Below are positions 43,999-53,256 of a stretch of 64,000 bases of DNA, piece by piece. The position numbers and the translations under genes are program-made. Source of the stretch: a virus; IMG/VR virus record IMGVR_UViG_3300025949_000023, positions 1-64,000 of that record; one strand, given 5' to 3'. The notes under the pieces are model-generated. The model was given only the letters and a program-made list of their open reading frames with translations, was not told the origin of the DNA and made no database searches. Numbering within the stretch: the stretch's first letter is position 1; the number at the start of each line of letters is the position of its first letter.

Positions 43999-45168
43999 TT
44001 AGAAACTTACGAGGTTAAGCGCCTTTAACTGGCTGGCGAACTCTGCGCCTTCTGCCGTTAAAGTAAACTCAGCCAAATACTCAATCGGGTTTTTATCACC
44101 AGGTAGCATGGTAATAAACCTTGCTGTACGCATCCAGTGCGCCTGTCCCGGCTTAATCAACCCCAACCCTAATTCACTCCTTTCAATGGCCGTGGTAATC
44201 ATGTGCATGATTTTAACCTTCGGGTCATTAAACGAGCTTTCAAACAGCTCAGGTTGTTGATAAGCGTAGTCTTTGTAGTCCTCCCTTATTGCGTCAATAT
44301 CCCTGCGCTGGCTGGTTTCTGGCACTACAAAAGAAATATTAAGGTATTTAGCATGCGGTATCATTTCTGCATCGCGGCAATCACTTGCCAGGCGGTAGCA
44401 TTTTTCACGCAGCTTGCCACGGGTTACCTTGCTATCTTCTATCTGGCCAAAGTCAAGCAACTGGAATAAAGGCTTTGTGTCGCCATGCCTGCGCACTTTA
44501 GGGTGCTGGTTTTTGCACTGGTTAGTACACCATAAAAAATCACGCAGGGTCGTCATAGTTCCTTTTACCTGCAGTTCAAACTTTACAAACAGCAGAGCAT
44601 CCCTGTTGCGGTCATTGTCAATAATCGGGTTACGGCCGTTTACCATCAAATACCTTTCAGGGTTTGTTCTTTCCTGCTCGTCTACAAAGATTGACTTTTC
44701 GGTGAAAATAAACCGTATATCACGCGGTTGCCAGATAATAGTTCCTTCTTCTTCGCCAGCTTTTAAATCCGTTCTTTCGTCGCGAATATCCACCGGAACA
44801 TAGCTATAAACGCCATCCTTGTCAACTACATGGAAGGGCCAATTTATTGTATCGTTTTGTTTCAGGTAAGTACGGCCGGCTTTGTTGCCCCAAAGTTTTT
44901 TATCTGGTGGCTTTACAAAACGGAAAATGTATTTATCCGGCGCATCCTGTAGCCTTTTCCTTTTTACGGGAGCTGGTGCTGTTTGTGTGGCTGCAAATGC
45001 TGCTTGTGGAATAGCGGGCTGTGGCGGTACCTGTGAAGTTGGTTGCTGTTGTTGTACTTGCTGCTTGCGAAGGTTGCCAATGTTCGGATTGCCTCTTTGT
45101 TTTTTTGGCGCTGCAGGGTTTGCAGGCGCACCCAATAAGCCTGTTTCGGCTGGTGTAGTTTCTGACAT
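43999..45168 (-). CDS. Predicted head-associated structural protein, 389 aa
   Basis: A 389-residue protein with a disordered Pro/Gln/Ala-rich N-terminus (about residues 1-75) followed by a folded domain (KYIFRFVKPPDKKLWG to the end). It lies between the capsid protein and TerL in its own terminated unit, so it is probably an abundant head or head-completion protein. No named family recognised. Confidence 0.55.
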   Translation of the reverse strand: MSETTPAETGLLGAPANPAAPKKQRGNPNIGNLRKQQVQQQQPTSQVPPQPAIPQAAFAATQTAPAPVKRKRLQDAPDKYIFRFVKPPDKKLWGNKAGRTYLKQNDTINWPFHVVDKDGVYSYVPVDIRDERTDLKAGEEEGTIIWQPRDIRFIFTEKSIFVDEQERTNPERYLMVNGRNPIIDNDRNRDALLFVKFELQVKGTMTTLRDFLWCTNQCKNQHPKVRRHGDTKPLFQLLDFGQIEDSKVTRGKLREKCYRLASDCRDAEMIPHAKYLNISFVVPETSQRRDIDAIREDYKDYAYQQPELFESSFNDPKVKIMHMITTAIERSELGLGLIKPGQAHWMRTARFITMLPGDKNPIEYLAEFTLTAEGAEFASQLKALNLVSF

Positions 45169-45246
45169 TGTATTTGTTTTGTGGAGGGCTTACGCTGCTC
45201 CGGTTATTTCAACAGGGCCTGTCATAGTACTGTTGAAGAATATTTA

Positions 45247-45271
45247 AAAGAAGGGCGGCTAACTGCCGCCC
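45247..45271 (-). terminator. Intrinsic terminator after the capsid gene
   Basis: Minus strand: 7-bp GC stem GGGCGGC/GCCGCCC, 5-nt loop, then TTCTTTT, 16 bp past the capsid stop. Confidence 0.85.
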
Positions 45272-45286
45272 CTATAAAAACTAAAA

Positions 45287-46705
45287 TTACTGCCCGATAA
45301 AGAGAGCGTACTGATTAGCGGCGATAACACGCACACCAAAGTAAGAACTCATAGATACGGTAGCATTCAATGTCCCGGTTTTATTCTGGCTTGCTGCACC
45401 ACCGTACTCCCAAGTGTATATCCTCTGGCCGCTCATTGTAGGGTCTGTCTGCCATACAATCTGGAATGAAGGATAAGTTACACTCTGCATTTTAGGGTCT
45501 TGGTTTATACGCTGAGGTATAAGCAGGCTGTAGTTGCGGTAGCTGTCGCCAGTGCTTGCCTGCGGGCTACGTTTGTACACCATTTCAACGTTATACAGCG
45601 GGTTTTCCTTAAAGTGGTAGGTAATGTTATCCATCCTGTAAGAATCAAAGCCATAAGCAGCAGAGGCTTCTTTACCGCCACCATCAAAACTTTCGTAAGT
45701 ACAAGCTAAGAAAGTGTTTTTGTAAGTGGTAAACAGCAGGTCTGAAATGCTTTGTTTGCTGTAAATATCCATCAGGTGGTGGTACTCACCAGGTGCCCCG
45801 TAGAAGTTCAACGCACGGCCGAGGGTGTGGAAGTCGTTGATTGTTGGGTTACCGGCCTGAAACTGTACAATAGAGCCACCTGCCTGTACACGCGGTTGTA
45901 CGCCGATAGTACCAAACGTGCCGTTTGCTGAACGGTTGCTTGCACCGTTAGCTTCCAGCACTTTAAAGAACATATCGTTCATGTACCTGCGGTTCATGTC
46001 GTCCATGCCAAGGTATTTATAATACTGACGGCCGTCTGCCAGAACAACTTCCTGCTTTTCAATTAAAGCAAAGTCGGTCATTGTAAAGTCGTCGCGGTGC
46101 TCCGTAGTGGTATTGTAAATCTTGTCATAAACAGGTGCAAGGCCTTGGCTTGTGGTTGAAGCCTCACCAATATCCATTATACCGCGGAATAGGATAGCGT
46201 CACCGGCAAGTATCTGGCCAGCGCCAGATGCACCTGCAGAAGTTATTATGTCGGTTGTGTTTTCCGGTGTAATAGTTACTGTCCACGCATTAGCCGTGGT
46301 GGATGGTACCGCTGAAATGTAAAGAGGCACATCCTGGTTAGATGCCAGTACGCATGTTTCGTTCACGCGGGCAGCGCATGCACCATTCACATAGTAGCTG
46401 TCTGCAGCCACAGTGAAAGTATAAGAGGCGCCTGGTGTGCCGGTGCTAACTGTATTGGCCACTGTAAGGCTGGAGTGCAGCTCCCTTTTTTCGTAGTGAT
46501 AAAACTGCTTGTTATCAGTCATTTCATAGGTAGCTGTTTTACCCATTAGTAACTGCCATAAGCCGTAGTTTTCAGCCCCATATTTGCGTATCAGTTCTTT
46601 AAGGAATGAACGGTCATTAGAGTTAAGGTCGTTCAGTAATATGGGGTAACTGAACTGACTGGTTGCAAAACCGGACGGAGTGAACGCAGGAGATTGATTT
46701 GCCAT
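45287..46705 (-). CDS. Major capsid protein
   Basis: A 472-residue protein, assigned by genomic order (portal, scaffold-like, this gene, then TerL) and by length typical of HK97-fold capsid proteins. N-terminal helix (NSNDRSFLKELIRKYGAENY) and long beta-rich body (TPGASYTFTVAADSYYVN; WQTDPTMSGQRIYTWEYGGA) fit. It is followed by a strong terminator, as expected for a highly expressed gene. No cleavage prohead region is visible. The fold is inferred, not demonstrated. Confidence 0.75.
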   Translation of the reverse strand: MANQSPAFTPSGFATSQFSYPILLNDLNSNDRSFLKELIRKYGAENYGLWQLLMGKTATYEMTDNKQFYHYEKRELHSSLTVANTVSTGTPGASYTFTVAADSYYVNGACAARVNETCVLASNQDVPLYISAVPSTTANAWTVTITPENTTDIITSAGASGAGQILAGDAILFRGIMDIGEASTTSQGLAPVYDKIYNTTTEHRDDFTMTDFALIEKQEVVLADGRQYYKYLGMDDMNRRYMNDMFFKVLEANGASNRSANGTFGTIGVQPRVQAGGSIVQFQAGNPTINDFHTLGRALNFYGAPGEYHHLMDIYSKQSISDLLFTTYKNTFLACTYESFDGGGKEASAAYGFDSYRMDNITYHFKENPLYNVEMVYKRSPQASTGDSYRNYSLLIPQRINQDPKMQSVTYPSFQIVWQTDPTMSGQRIYTWEYGGAASQNKTGTLNATVSMSSYFGVRVIAANQYALFIGQ

Positions 46706-46856
46706 AAAATTATTGTTTTGCCCTCGTTTGAGGCGCGGTTGGTAATGTTGTTAAAATTCCGGTGGAACATCGAAGCACACTACCAAAACGGATTTGTCGC
46801 TATTATTTCCCTGTAAAAGCATTGGCTTGCTGAAACAGTTTATTTCAAACTGCACC

Positions 46857-48071
46857 CTACTTTTTGGATGGTACGCCAGCGAAAGCTAACAGCTTGTCCC
46901 TGTCCTCGTCGGTAGCCGTAGGCATTATGTCCCTCGCACTGCCGCGATTGCTTGGTGGCTGGTAGTTTCTGTCCCTCATAAGCTTTGCTTCTAAAGTTTG
47001 TACCGAGGACGCCTGTGCAGTTGTGTTGGCGATAAAACCAGGATTGTCTAACACCCAGACATCCCTTGCTATGGCATTTACATCGTATTCTCCATTGGCT
47101 TGGAGCCAGCGATTAAAAAAGCCTGAAAGGAACGCCTCTGGATTAGGCTGGATTTTACTTGCTATCGCCCCTACCTGCTCAGCAGGCAGTGCGATTTCGC
47201 CCTGCACTTTGGTTGTCTTGTCTTGGCTTTCGTACCCGAACGGTATTTTACTAACCTTATCAGCGGTAAACTGTGAGCCAAAAGAAACTATTTGCTTAGA
47301 TTCTTCGGTTAGCACAGGCGCTGCCGGTTGAGCTGCAGGTTGCGCGGCCTGCGGCTTAGGTAAGTCCAATACGGGCTTGATATTTAAAAACTCTGCTTTT
47401 GCTTTGTTGGCATCCCTTGTAAGGCGGTCTTTGGCCTTCTTTTGTTCTCGGGCATAATCAGCCTGGTTAAGCTGCAGCTCGTCGGGAACATACACGCGGT
47501 TGTATTCTTCCTGTACATCCGCTTCGTCAAAGGATGGGTATTCTTTACGGATAGAAGCCTTTACTATTTGCTCATGGCTCATAGTATCAAGCTGTGCACG
47601 GAAAACATGCTGCTCGATAAACGGCGCCAGCACATCATACTTGCCTTCGTATATCGCGTTATAAACTTGTTCTGATTCTGGTGTAGGAAATTTAAAAGGT
47701 TCTACCACTTTCTCCACCACCTTTTCAACCACCGGTGGCTTGGCAAGGTCGGCCTGTATTTTCTCCCAGCTATCGTATTTACCGTCGCTTACCTGTTTAA
47801 GCCAATCTTCCGGCTTAACCGGTTGCTCGGTGGAGGGGGCGGGTGCTGCTGCGGCAGGTGCTGGTGCAGGTTGTCCTTCGTTTCCGCTGCCAGGCGCTCC
47901 GTCATTTGGCGGTGTGCCCATGTGGCTACTATTGCCCTGTGGCGGGCTGTCTTGGAGTGCTGCCGGGTTTGATACCGGGGCTGGTGGTTGAGTTGCGGGG
48001 ACGCCGGATGCTGCCTGTTTTAAGGCTGCTTCCATGTTGCTGTCTGCCGTAACTTCTTTTAATTCATCCAT
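46857..48071 (-). CDS. Scaffold-like protein
   Basis: A 404-residue protein with a long disordered Pro/Ala/Gln-rich N-terminus (about 1-90) and acidic, helical remaining parts (KAKDRLTRDANKAKAEFLN), the composition typical of phage scaffolding proteins. Directly upstream of the capsid gene and behind its own promoter with three TTGGGAAAA repeats. It would guide capsid assembly and be removed or released later. Function by context. Confidence 0.65.
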   Translation of the reverse strand: MDELKEVTADSNMEAALKQAASGVPATQPPAPVSNPAALQDSPPQGNSSHMGTPPNDGAPGSGNEGQPAPAPAAAAPAPSTEQPVKPEDWLKQVSDGKYDSWEKIQADLAKPPVVEKVVEKVVEPFKFPTPESEQVYNAIYEGKYDVLAPFIEQHVFRAQLDTMSHEQIVKASIRKEYPSFDEADVQEEYNRVYVPDELQLNQADYAREQKKAKDRLTRDANKAKAEFLNIKPVLDLPKPQAAQPAAQPAAPVLTEESKQIVSFGSQFTADKVSKIPFGYESQDKTTKVQGEIALPAEQVGAIASKIQPNPEAFLSGFFNRWLQANGEYDVNAIARDVWVLDNPGFIANTTAQASSVQTLEAKLMRDRNYQPPSNRGSARDIMPTATDEDRDKLLAFAGVPSKK

Positions 48072-48105
48072 AATTGGTAGGTCAATTAATTTAAAACTGA
48101 CATAC

Positions 48106-48135
48106 CAAATGTAGTATCAAATTGGGAAAAACAAA
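48106..48135 (-). promoter_or_regulatory. Promoter of the scaffold/capsid transcript
   Basis: Minus strand: TTTG (48135-48132), 18 bp, TACATTTG (48113-48106), an exact -7 match. The first TTGGGAAAA repeat lies in the spacer. Confidence 0.65.
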
Positions 48136-48166
48136 ACTTTTTGGGAAAAGTGCAATTTTGGGAAAA
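48122..48166 (+). repeat. Three TTGGGAAAA direct repeats at the late promoter
   Basis: TTGGGAAAA occurs at 48122-48130, 48141-48149 and 48158-48166, starts 19 and 17 bp apart. One copy falls between -33 and -7 and two upstream. The same word forms the palindrome at the tail spike promoter (10612-10630), suggesting one regulator controls both late units. Confidence 0.6.
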
Positions 48167-48167
48167 T

Positions 48168-48193
48168 AAAAAAGGCCACCAAAAATGGTAGCC
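48168..48193 (-). terminator. Intrinsic terminator after the 188-aa gene
   Basis: Minus strand: stem GGCTACC/GGTGGCC (one G-T pair), 6-nt loop, then six T. It lies past the TAG stop of 48235..48801, showing that TAG ends that gene. Confidence 0.75.
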
Positions 48194-48234
48194 CGATATA
48201 AAACTAACCCCAGCCCACGCGGGTAACACATGGA

Positions 48235-48801
48235 CTATTTTTTTCCGGTTTTACCGGTATTTTTGGCGCTCTTTTCCTGTACATCTTCTACTGCGGCTTC
48301 TTGGCTTGGCGCTGTAATAGTTTTGCCGTCGCCGGTTATGCCTTCAACAACTGGCCCGTTGTCTTTCTTTTGTGCTTCTGCCTGGTCAACTGGTTTTGTT
48401 CCTTCTGTAAACATTGGGAAATCAGCCTTATTGTCCTGCGTTTGCACCTCAGTTGGCTTATCTACCCCTTCGCCGCTGTGAGGAAGTATAGTGTCTTTTG
48501 GCGCATCCCATGCCATATTCTGTGGCACTGTTTGCTTTTCTGCAGGTGTATCGGCGCTGCCATCAACAGCCTTGGTTGCGGCCAATACAGGCTGCTCAGG
48601 TGCAATGATATACGGTTTACCGGCATTACCGGGTATAAACACATGCTCAGGTACAGGTTGACCCACCATTTCCTGTCCGGGGTCGGCATCCTTTAAGCCC
48701 CAGCCATAAAGAATGGCATCGTAAATAATTTTTTGCTCCCTTAGTTCGCCACGGCTTTTCTGCTTAGCGTATGCTGTGGCTAAATCGTGAATGTTTTGCA
48801 T
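48235..48801 (-). CDS. Disordered acidic/basic protein of the portal operon
   Basis: A 188-residue protein, mostly low-complexity: Pro/Glu/Lys/Thr-rich from residue 60 on (SADTPAEKQTVPQNM; EAAVEDVQEKSAKNTGKTGK). The N-terminal 50 residues form helices (DLATAYAKQKSRGELREQKI). Located downstream of the portal gene and ended by a terminator. It may be a scaffold helper or decoration protein; no family recognised. Confidence 0.5.
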   Translation of the reverse strand: MQNIHDLATAYAKQKSRGELREQKIIYDAILYGWGLKDADPGQEMVGQPVPEHVFIPGNAGKPYIIAPEQPVLAATKAVDGSADTPAEKQTVPQNMAWDAPKDTILPHSGEGVDKPTEVQTQDNKADFPMFTEGTKPVDQAEAQKKDNGPVVEGITGDGKTITAPSQEAAVEDVQEKSAKNTGKTGKK

Positions 48802-48812
48802 TGTTGTTGTTT

Positions 48813-49016
48813 TTATATTAAAAGTTTGTTCAAAGTTTCCCTATGTGAATTTTTTATCCTTTCAAGCTGCATTTTATTATTATGCAACTCTTTCTTCATT
48901 CTGTTATATTCGGACAACAATTCGTGGTGCTTCTGGTAAAACTCAAACAGCTCCTTCTCCCGTATAGAGATAATGTTTTCAACTGCTATTTGAGCTTTAC
49001 TCTTTTCCATTGTCAT
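48813..49016 (-). CDS. Small coiled-coil protein
   Basis: A 67-residue single long helix with coiled-coil heptads (SIREKELFEFYQKHHELLSE, NNKMQLERIKNSHRETLNK). It overlaps the portal stop by ATGA and precedes the disordered 188-aa gene. Possible assembly chaperone or small scaffold. Confidence 0.6.
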   Translation of the reverse strand: MTMEKSKAQIAVENIISIREKELFEFYQKHHELLSEYNRMKKELHNNKMQLERIKNSHRETLNKLLI

Positions 49017-51559
49017 TCCTGTTGTTGTGGCTGCGCCCCCTGTTGCTCCTGCTGCCCAGCCTGTGCCATCTGCTGCTTCTCCTGCACTACCGTTCCAAAT
49101 ATCATATCCCTCATTGCCTTTAACTCCGGTGTAAGCGGCGTGCCGGTTTCTTCCGACTTTTTGGTAATCTCCTTAATCATTGATACAAGTTCCTTATACT
49201 CGTTACTATTTCCTTTAGCCATTTCAATCGCCACCTTCGCCATGGCCTGGGCCTGTATTTCCCTTATTTTACCTTCGGTACTTATCTCTACGCTGGCCTG
49301 CTGAATCTTCTGATTCATTACCATTTGATTTTTCTGCATGGCCTTCGCCTCTTTCTTCGCCCTCTTTTCCATTTTTTCCAAATACAGTATCGCTGTTTTT
49401 GGATTAGGTATGTATTCCAGCCGGGCAGCGGTGGCCATGCTAATCAACTTACTTTCCAGTGCATTTTCAATGAGCATCATTAAGCGCTCTTTCATTTCGC
49501 GCTTATTCACCATATCAATATTCACATCAAAAGAACTATCAATTATTGAGCCATCGCCGGCAGCGGGGTCTCCGTACTCACCGGTCATTTTCTTATACTC
49601 CTCAGCACTCAATACCATATCGTCCCAAAGAGAATAACAACACTTGGTTGCGTTTTGCTCCATGAGCATTATAAAGAAATCATATATATACTCAAAAGAT
49701 AATCCACCGGCAACCACCGCCTGGTTGGTTGCTGTAGCGCTTTTCTTTGCCGCGGTAGGCTGCGCCATTATCTCCGGCGTAACTCCCCACTCTTGGTTAG
49801 CTATTGCGATAAAAAAGTTGTAGCAGCTTATCAACACATTTATCTGCGCAGCATTGCCTCCGTACGTATCGTTTTTATACGGGTCCTGTTTTGGGGCGCC
49901 GCTTATGCCGCTGTCGTCCTCGCTGCTCCAATATCGCACGCCTGTTTGCCTTTTAAGGCGCACTAAATCCATTGGGAGCAATACACCACCAGTACCTATA
50001 TCAAGGCCGTGCTGCAGCCCTGAAATGTCAAATGAGGTATTGTCCGGCTCCATCAGCGCAATCATCTGCTGTATTTTCAACAGGCAACCTATTGCCTGCC
50101 TGGTAGGTGGTATAGCCCTTTCCAAAAGGGAAGGCACGTACCATCCGTTGGCATTAGGGTAAACGATAGAATAGTTTGAAAACACATCCACGCCGTTCTG
50201 AAAGGCGCGGAGCTGGTTGGGCTCTACACCCCACTGCAGCAACACATCGGTACCCACTACCCAAACACCTGAGTAAATATTGTATCGGCCCACGCTTATT
50301 ACTTCTTTATCCTCGCCTACGTTTTTAGGCACTCCTTTCTTTGCATCTATGCTTGCTGGGCCTTTGACGTACCATTCCTGGTCGTAAACCTTCACCTCGC
50401 AGTCAAATACCATAAATGAATAGTCGTCATACGGCCTGTTGAAATCGTACATATACGTGTCAATCCAGTCAAGTGGCTTGGCTTGCACTAATCCTTTCTG
50501 AGTTACCTGACTTATTTGCCACCACTGTTTTTCTGTAACATTAGAAAACGCCCGGCGCCCTTCCGATACTTTCATCGGGTAAGCTTCGCCTATAATAGTT
50601 ACATCCGACCCATCCGCGTTCCTGAAAATATTGTAAACGGTATTCTCAGGAATACATCGGCGCACCCGAGTACGGTTGGCCAGCGTAGAACTCTCGCCGC
50701 CAAAGACTGTACCCGGTGCTTTTTCCTTTTTAGTCACCATACAGTTCTTTACAATGCAATCAAACAGCAACTGGCGCTTTAAATTGTCATACCCGCTATT
50801 CTGAAAGATTTTCCATATTTCATCCTCCATAAAGCTTTCCTCCGGTATGCGGTACTCAATTTTGTAGTACACATCCAGCTCGTCCTCGTCCTCCGGCGTA
50901 AACCCTGGCTCTAAATTCTGCAGGCCGGAAGCCGCCTGCATAGCCATAATCTTTTTGTTGTTCTCCATCCGGTAGCGGGCAATAATCTTCTCCCTTTCTT
51001 TAAACCTTACACTACCAATGTCCGTGGCCTTAACATCGGGTTTTTCCTCCCTGTCGCATAGTATCTGTAGTATTTTATTAACGTAGGTAGGTATAATCTG
51101 CGCAATGCGGTAGTCTAAATTTAACCAGGTCTTGTTTCCCTGTACGCCCATAAGGTTGTAGAAATCCTCACCCCCTTTGTTTCCCAGCGCCCATTGTTCG
51201 TTCTCCCACCATCGGTCGGTACGCACTCCGTAGAAGCCGCTGTTGCCTACATTTATGTAGCTCCACATTTCCTTCATCACCTGTAACCCGTAGGCGGGTT
51301 GCCGCTTTTTTGAAACCTGGTCGAACTGCAGGCGCAGCACCGCGTCAAGGTTTGAAGTTTTAATCTCACTGGTAAGTGCCGTTTCCTGGATGGAAAAATC
51401 CCCCACTAAATCAGTAGTGCCGGCACCAGTGCCTGCTACTTGCGGCAGGTTGGTAGAAACATCCTCTTTTTTTATGCCGATACCTTTTTCAATCATCTGC
51501 AAAGCAGTTTCCATTTCTTTTGGGGGGGGAGTGTTTTGGCCCATACCTTGTTGATACAT
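49013..51559 (-). CDS. Portal protein
   Basis: An 848-residue portal, long like those of crAss-like and other large short-tailed phages. Visible features: wing/stem regions around LKRQTGVRYWSSEDDSG, helical crown-like charged C-terminus with EKMEKRAKKEAKAMQKNQMV and a Gln-rich end, and an N-terminal clip region (NSGFYGVRTDRWWENEQWAL). It forms the dodecameric ring through which DNA is packaged and ejected. First gene of the head operon. Confidence 0.85.
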   Translation of the reverse strand: MYQQGMGQNTPPPKEMETALQMIEKGIGIKKEDVSTNLPQVAGTGAGTTDLVGDFSIQETALTSEIKTSNLDAVLRLQFDQVSKKRQPAYGLQVMKEMWSYINVGNSGFYGVRTDRWWENEQWALGNKGGEDFYNLMGVQGNKTWLNLDYRIAQIIPTYVNKILQILCDREEKPDVKATDIGSVRFKEREKIIARYRMENNKKIMAMQAASGLQNLEPGFTPEDEDELDVYYKIEYRIPEESFMEDEIWKIFQNSGYDNLKRQLLFDCIVKNCMVTKKEKAPGTVFGGESSTLANRTRVRRCIPENTVYNIFRNADGSDVTIIGEAYPMKVSEGRRAFSNVTEKQWWQISQVTQKGLVQAKPLDWIDTYMYDFNRPYDDYSFMVFDCEVKVYDQEWYVKGPASIDAKKGVPKNVGEDKEVISVGRYNIYSGVWVVGTDVLLQWGVEPNQLRAFQNGVDVFSNYSIVYPNANGWYVPSLLERAIPPTRQAIGCLLKIQQMIALMEPDNTSFDISGLQHGLDIGTGGVLLPMDLVRLKRQTGVRYWSSEDDSGISGAPKQDPYKNDTYGGNAAQINVLISCYNFFIAIANQEWGVTPEIMAQPTAAKKSATATNQAVVAGGLSFEYIYDFFIMLMEQNATKCCYSLWDDMVLSAEEYKKMTGEYGDPAAGDGSIIDSSFDVNIDMVNKREMKERLMMLIENALESKLISMATAARLEYIPNPKTAILYLEKMEKRAKKEAKAMQKNQMVMNQKIQQASVEISTEGKIREIQAQAMAKVAIEMAKGNSNEYKELVSMIKEITKKSEETGTPLTPELKAMRDMIFGTVVQEKQQMAQAGQQEQQGAQPQQQE

Positions 51560-51614
51560 ATTGGTAGATTATGGAATAAAGATAAAATTTGTTTGTAATA
51601 CACTCCCTCTAAAT

Positions 51615-51648
51615 AAAAAAGCCCCGCAGTACACACTTCGCAGGGCTT
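51615..51648 (-). terminator. Intrinsic terminator upstream of the portal operon
   Basis: Minus strand: 8-bp stem AGCCCTGC/GCGGGGCT (one T-G pair), 12-nt loop, six T. It ends the operon of the regulator and small genes (51687-53658). Confidence 0.8.
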
Positions 51649-51686
51649 GCCGTTATTCATCAGTTAAAAAACCAAAAACCGTTTTA

Positions 51687-52262
51687 TTACAGGGTGGTTA
51701 GGTACTTTTCGTAAAGCTGCACGGTAGAAAGATTTTCTTTCGGATTGACTGTAACCCACAACCCATTATTCAGGCTTGGGCACCAGCCATTAATATTTAG
51801 CCATTCCGCAAACCCTATTGCTATCTCCCTTACTTTATTGGGGGATGAAAATTGAGCGGCGTACTCTTCCATACACTTTTTTAGATACTTGGTTACCATT
51901 TCATTATCAAAAATCATAAACGCCTTAGAAAAATAATCATTCATGCCAGCTAACACCTCTTTGGGTATATACTTCAATATAACTTCTTCTGCGCTTTTCA
52001 CCTCTGCATTGCCCTTTGGCTCTGCATTGATTGTAGGTGTTACATTTAGCATTACTTTCTCTACAACAAACGTTTGCATGGTTTTATCACCAAGAACATT
52101 AAGCAGGTATCCAGTATGCTTTTTGTCGCTTTTAACAAATACCTCTGCATTAGCAGGGGCGGGTATAGGTGCATCCTTTATGATATTTACGCATTGTTCT
52201 ATTCTGCTAAGGCATATTCCCGAAACGGAATGCCCGCAGGTACATTTTGTAGCTATACTCAT
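51687..52262 (-). CDS. Hypothetical protein with N-terminal cysteine cluster
   Basis: A 191-residue protein with cysteines at the start (TKCTCGHSVSGICLSRIEQC) that could bind zinc, a linker, and a helical C-terminal part (MNDYFSKAFMIFDNEMVTKY). No family recognised. Overlaps the preceding gene by ATGA. Confidence 0.55.
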   Translation of the reverse strand: MSIATKCTCGHSVSGICLSRIEQCVNIIKDAPIPAPANAEVFVKSDKKHTGYLLNVLGDKTMQTFVVEKVMLNVTPTINAEPKGNAEVKSAEEVILKYIPKEVLAGMNDYFSKAFMIFDNEMVTKYLKKCMEEYAAQFSSPNKVREIAIGFAEWLNINGWCPSLNNGLWVTVNPKENLSTVQLYEKYLTTL

Positions 52263-52534
52263 TTTACTAATGTTATTTTATTGGTTAAAACTTCTTTCTT
52301 TACAATTTTTGTTTCAGATTGAACGGTCTGGGTTGTCTTTTGAATTGGCAAAAACAAATCAGTCGGGGCGCAATGGAGAGGGTTCCACCCATAAACATGA
52401 TATGTAAGCAGTTGTTTTGCAGCATCTATTAATTGTCGTTCACTATTTTGTTGAACATCATGCATAATATGTCTGCCATGTTTTTCTATTTGTTCTGTGC
52501 GCTCCTGCGCAATTAATTCAATACCTGTTTTCAT
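52259..52534 (-). CDS. Small helical phage protein, 91 aa
   Basis: The start TGIELIAQERTEQIEKHGRH followed by HD and an AA-x-x-L-L helix is a pattern of a common small phage protein family of unknown function, in which E/R, H-D and acidic positions recur. The C-terminus is divergent and Val/Thr/Lys-rich. Overlaps the downstream gene by ATGA. Confidence 0.55.
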   Translation of the reverse strand: MKTGIELIAQERTEQIEKHGRHIMHDVQQNSERQLIDAAKQLLTYHVYGWNPLHCAPTDLFLPIQKTTQTVQSETKIVKKEVLTNKITLVK

Positions 52535-52578
52535 AAAACTTTATTTTTTTTGATTAAATATTATTTTGTTAGCGCCCC

Positions 52579-52815
52579 CTATTGGGCATCTGTGGTTGTG
52601 CGATTTTGTTTAATTTCAATAACTGCCACGCCAAATAAAATAAAATACGCCAAGCAAACTGACAGTACTATATAGGCTTGCTTGTCTTTATGGTTTTGAA
52701 AAACGTATACTATTGTTTCGTACGTAACGTATAATGTATAAATAGTAACAGCGGCTATTGCAGAAAAAATTATGAGAACAAAAAGGGCATAAAAAAGAAA
52801 ATTTAAATACTTCAT
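52579..52815 (-). CDS. Two-pass membrane protein, 78 aa
   Basis: Two clear transmembrane segments (FYALFVLIIFSAIAAVTIY and YIVLSVCLAYFILFGVAVIE) with a polar 20-residue loop. No family recognised. Part of the regulator operon; stop is TAG. Confidence 0.55.
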   Translation of the reverse strand: MKYLNFLFYALFVLIIFSAIAAVTIYTLYVTYETIVYVFQNHKDKQAYIVLSVCLAYFILFGVAVIEIKQNRTTTDAQ

Positions 52816-52853
52816 TGATTTTTATTTAGTGGGTGTAGTGTGTATGTTGCCCA

Positions 52854-52934
52854 TTACTCATTGCCCGGCTCCCTGAATATCATAACCAACACGGCTACTA
52901 ATATCAACCAGGCAATGAGCGTAGTCGTGGCCAT
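52854..52934 (-). CDS. Tiny single-pass membrane protein, 26 aa
   Basis: Starts with ATG overlapping the TAA of the upstream gene (TAATG) and encodes TTTLIAWLILVAVLVMIF, a transmembrane helix, followed by REPGNE and TAA. Translational coupling and the clear hydrophobic helix support it despite the length. Confidence 0.55.
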   Translation of the reverse strand: MATTTLIAWLILVAVLVMIFREPGNE

Positions 52935-53245
52935 TACTTTTTCTCCTCCTTCTTAGCCAGCAGCAAGCCCGAATGACTCAGGTTATACGCCGTCTTTGTG
53001 TTACCATACTCACCGGCTAAGAAATACTTACACCGGGCCACTATCGCATCAACCTGCCTGTAAGTCATTACAACGCTGTTTTTAGCCTTCTCAATCAGTG
53101 CTGGCACCTTCGGGTAACCCTTATCCCCGCCAAGGCTTACAAGCGCCTCAAACTCCCCCAGCATAGCGCTAAACTCCTTATTACACAACTCACCTTGCCA
53201 CCTGGGCACCTTCGCAGTCTCTCCCGCTGTCTTTTGCTTTTCCAT
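52934..53245 (-). CDS. Hypothetical protein, 103 aa
   Basis: A small helical protein (EFSAMLGEFEALVSLGGDKG; MTYRQVDAIVARCKYFLAGE) with lysine-rich ends. No family recognised. Follows the ribbon-helix-helix gene by 11 bp and is coupled to the tiny membrane gene. Confidence 0.55.
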   Translation of the reverse strand: MEKQKTAGETAKVPRWQGELCNKEFSAMLGEFEALVSLGGDKGYPKVPALIEKAKNSVVMTYRQVDAIVARCKYFLAGEYGNTKTAYNLSHSGLLLAKKEEKK

Positions 53246-53256
53246 GTGTATTTTTT

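Noticed and set aside
46751-46822. A 23-codon minus-strand ORF between the scaffold and capsid genes
   Set aside because: It is too short and lacks start context or coupling, so it cannot be supported.
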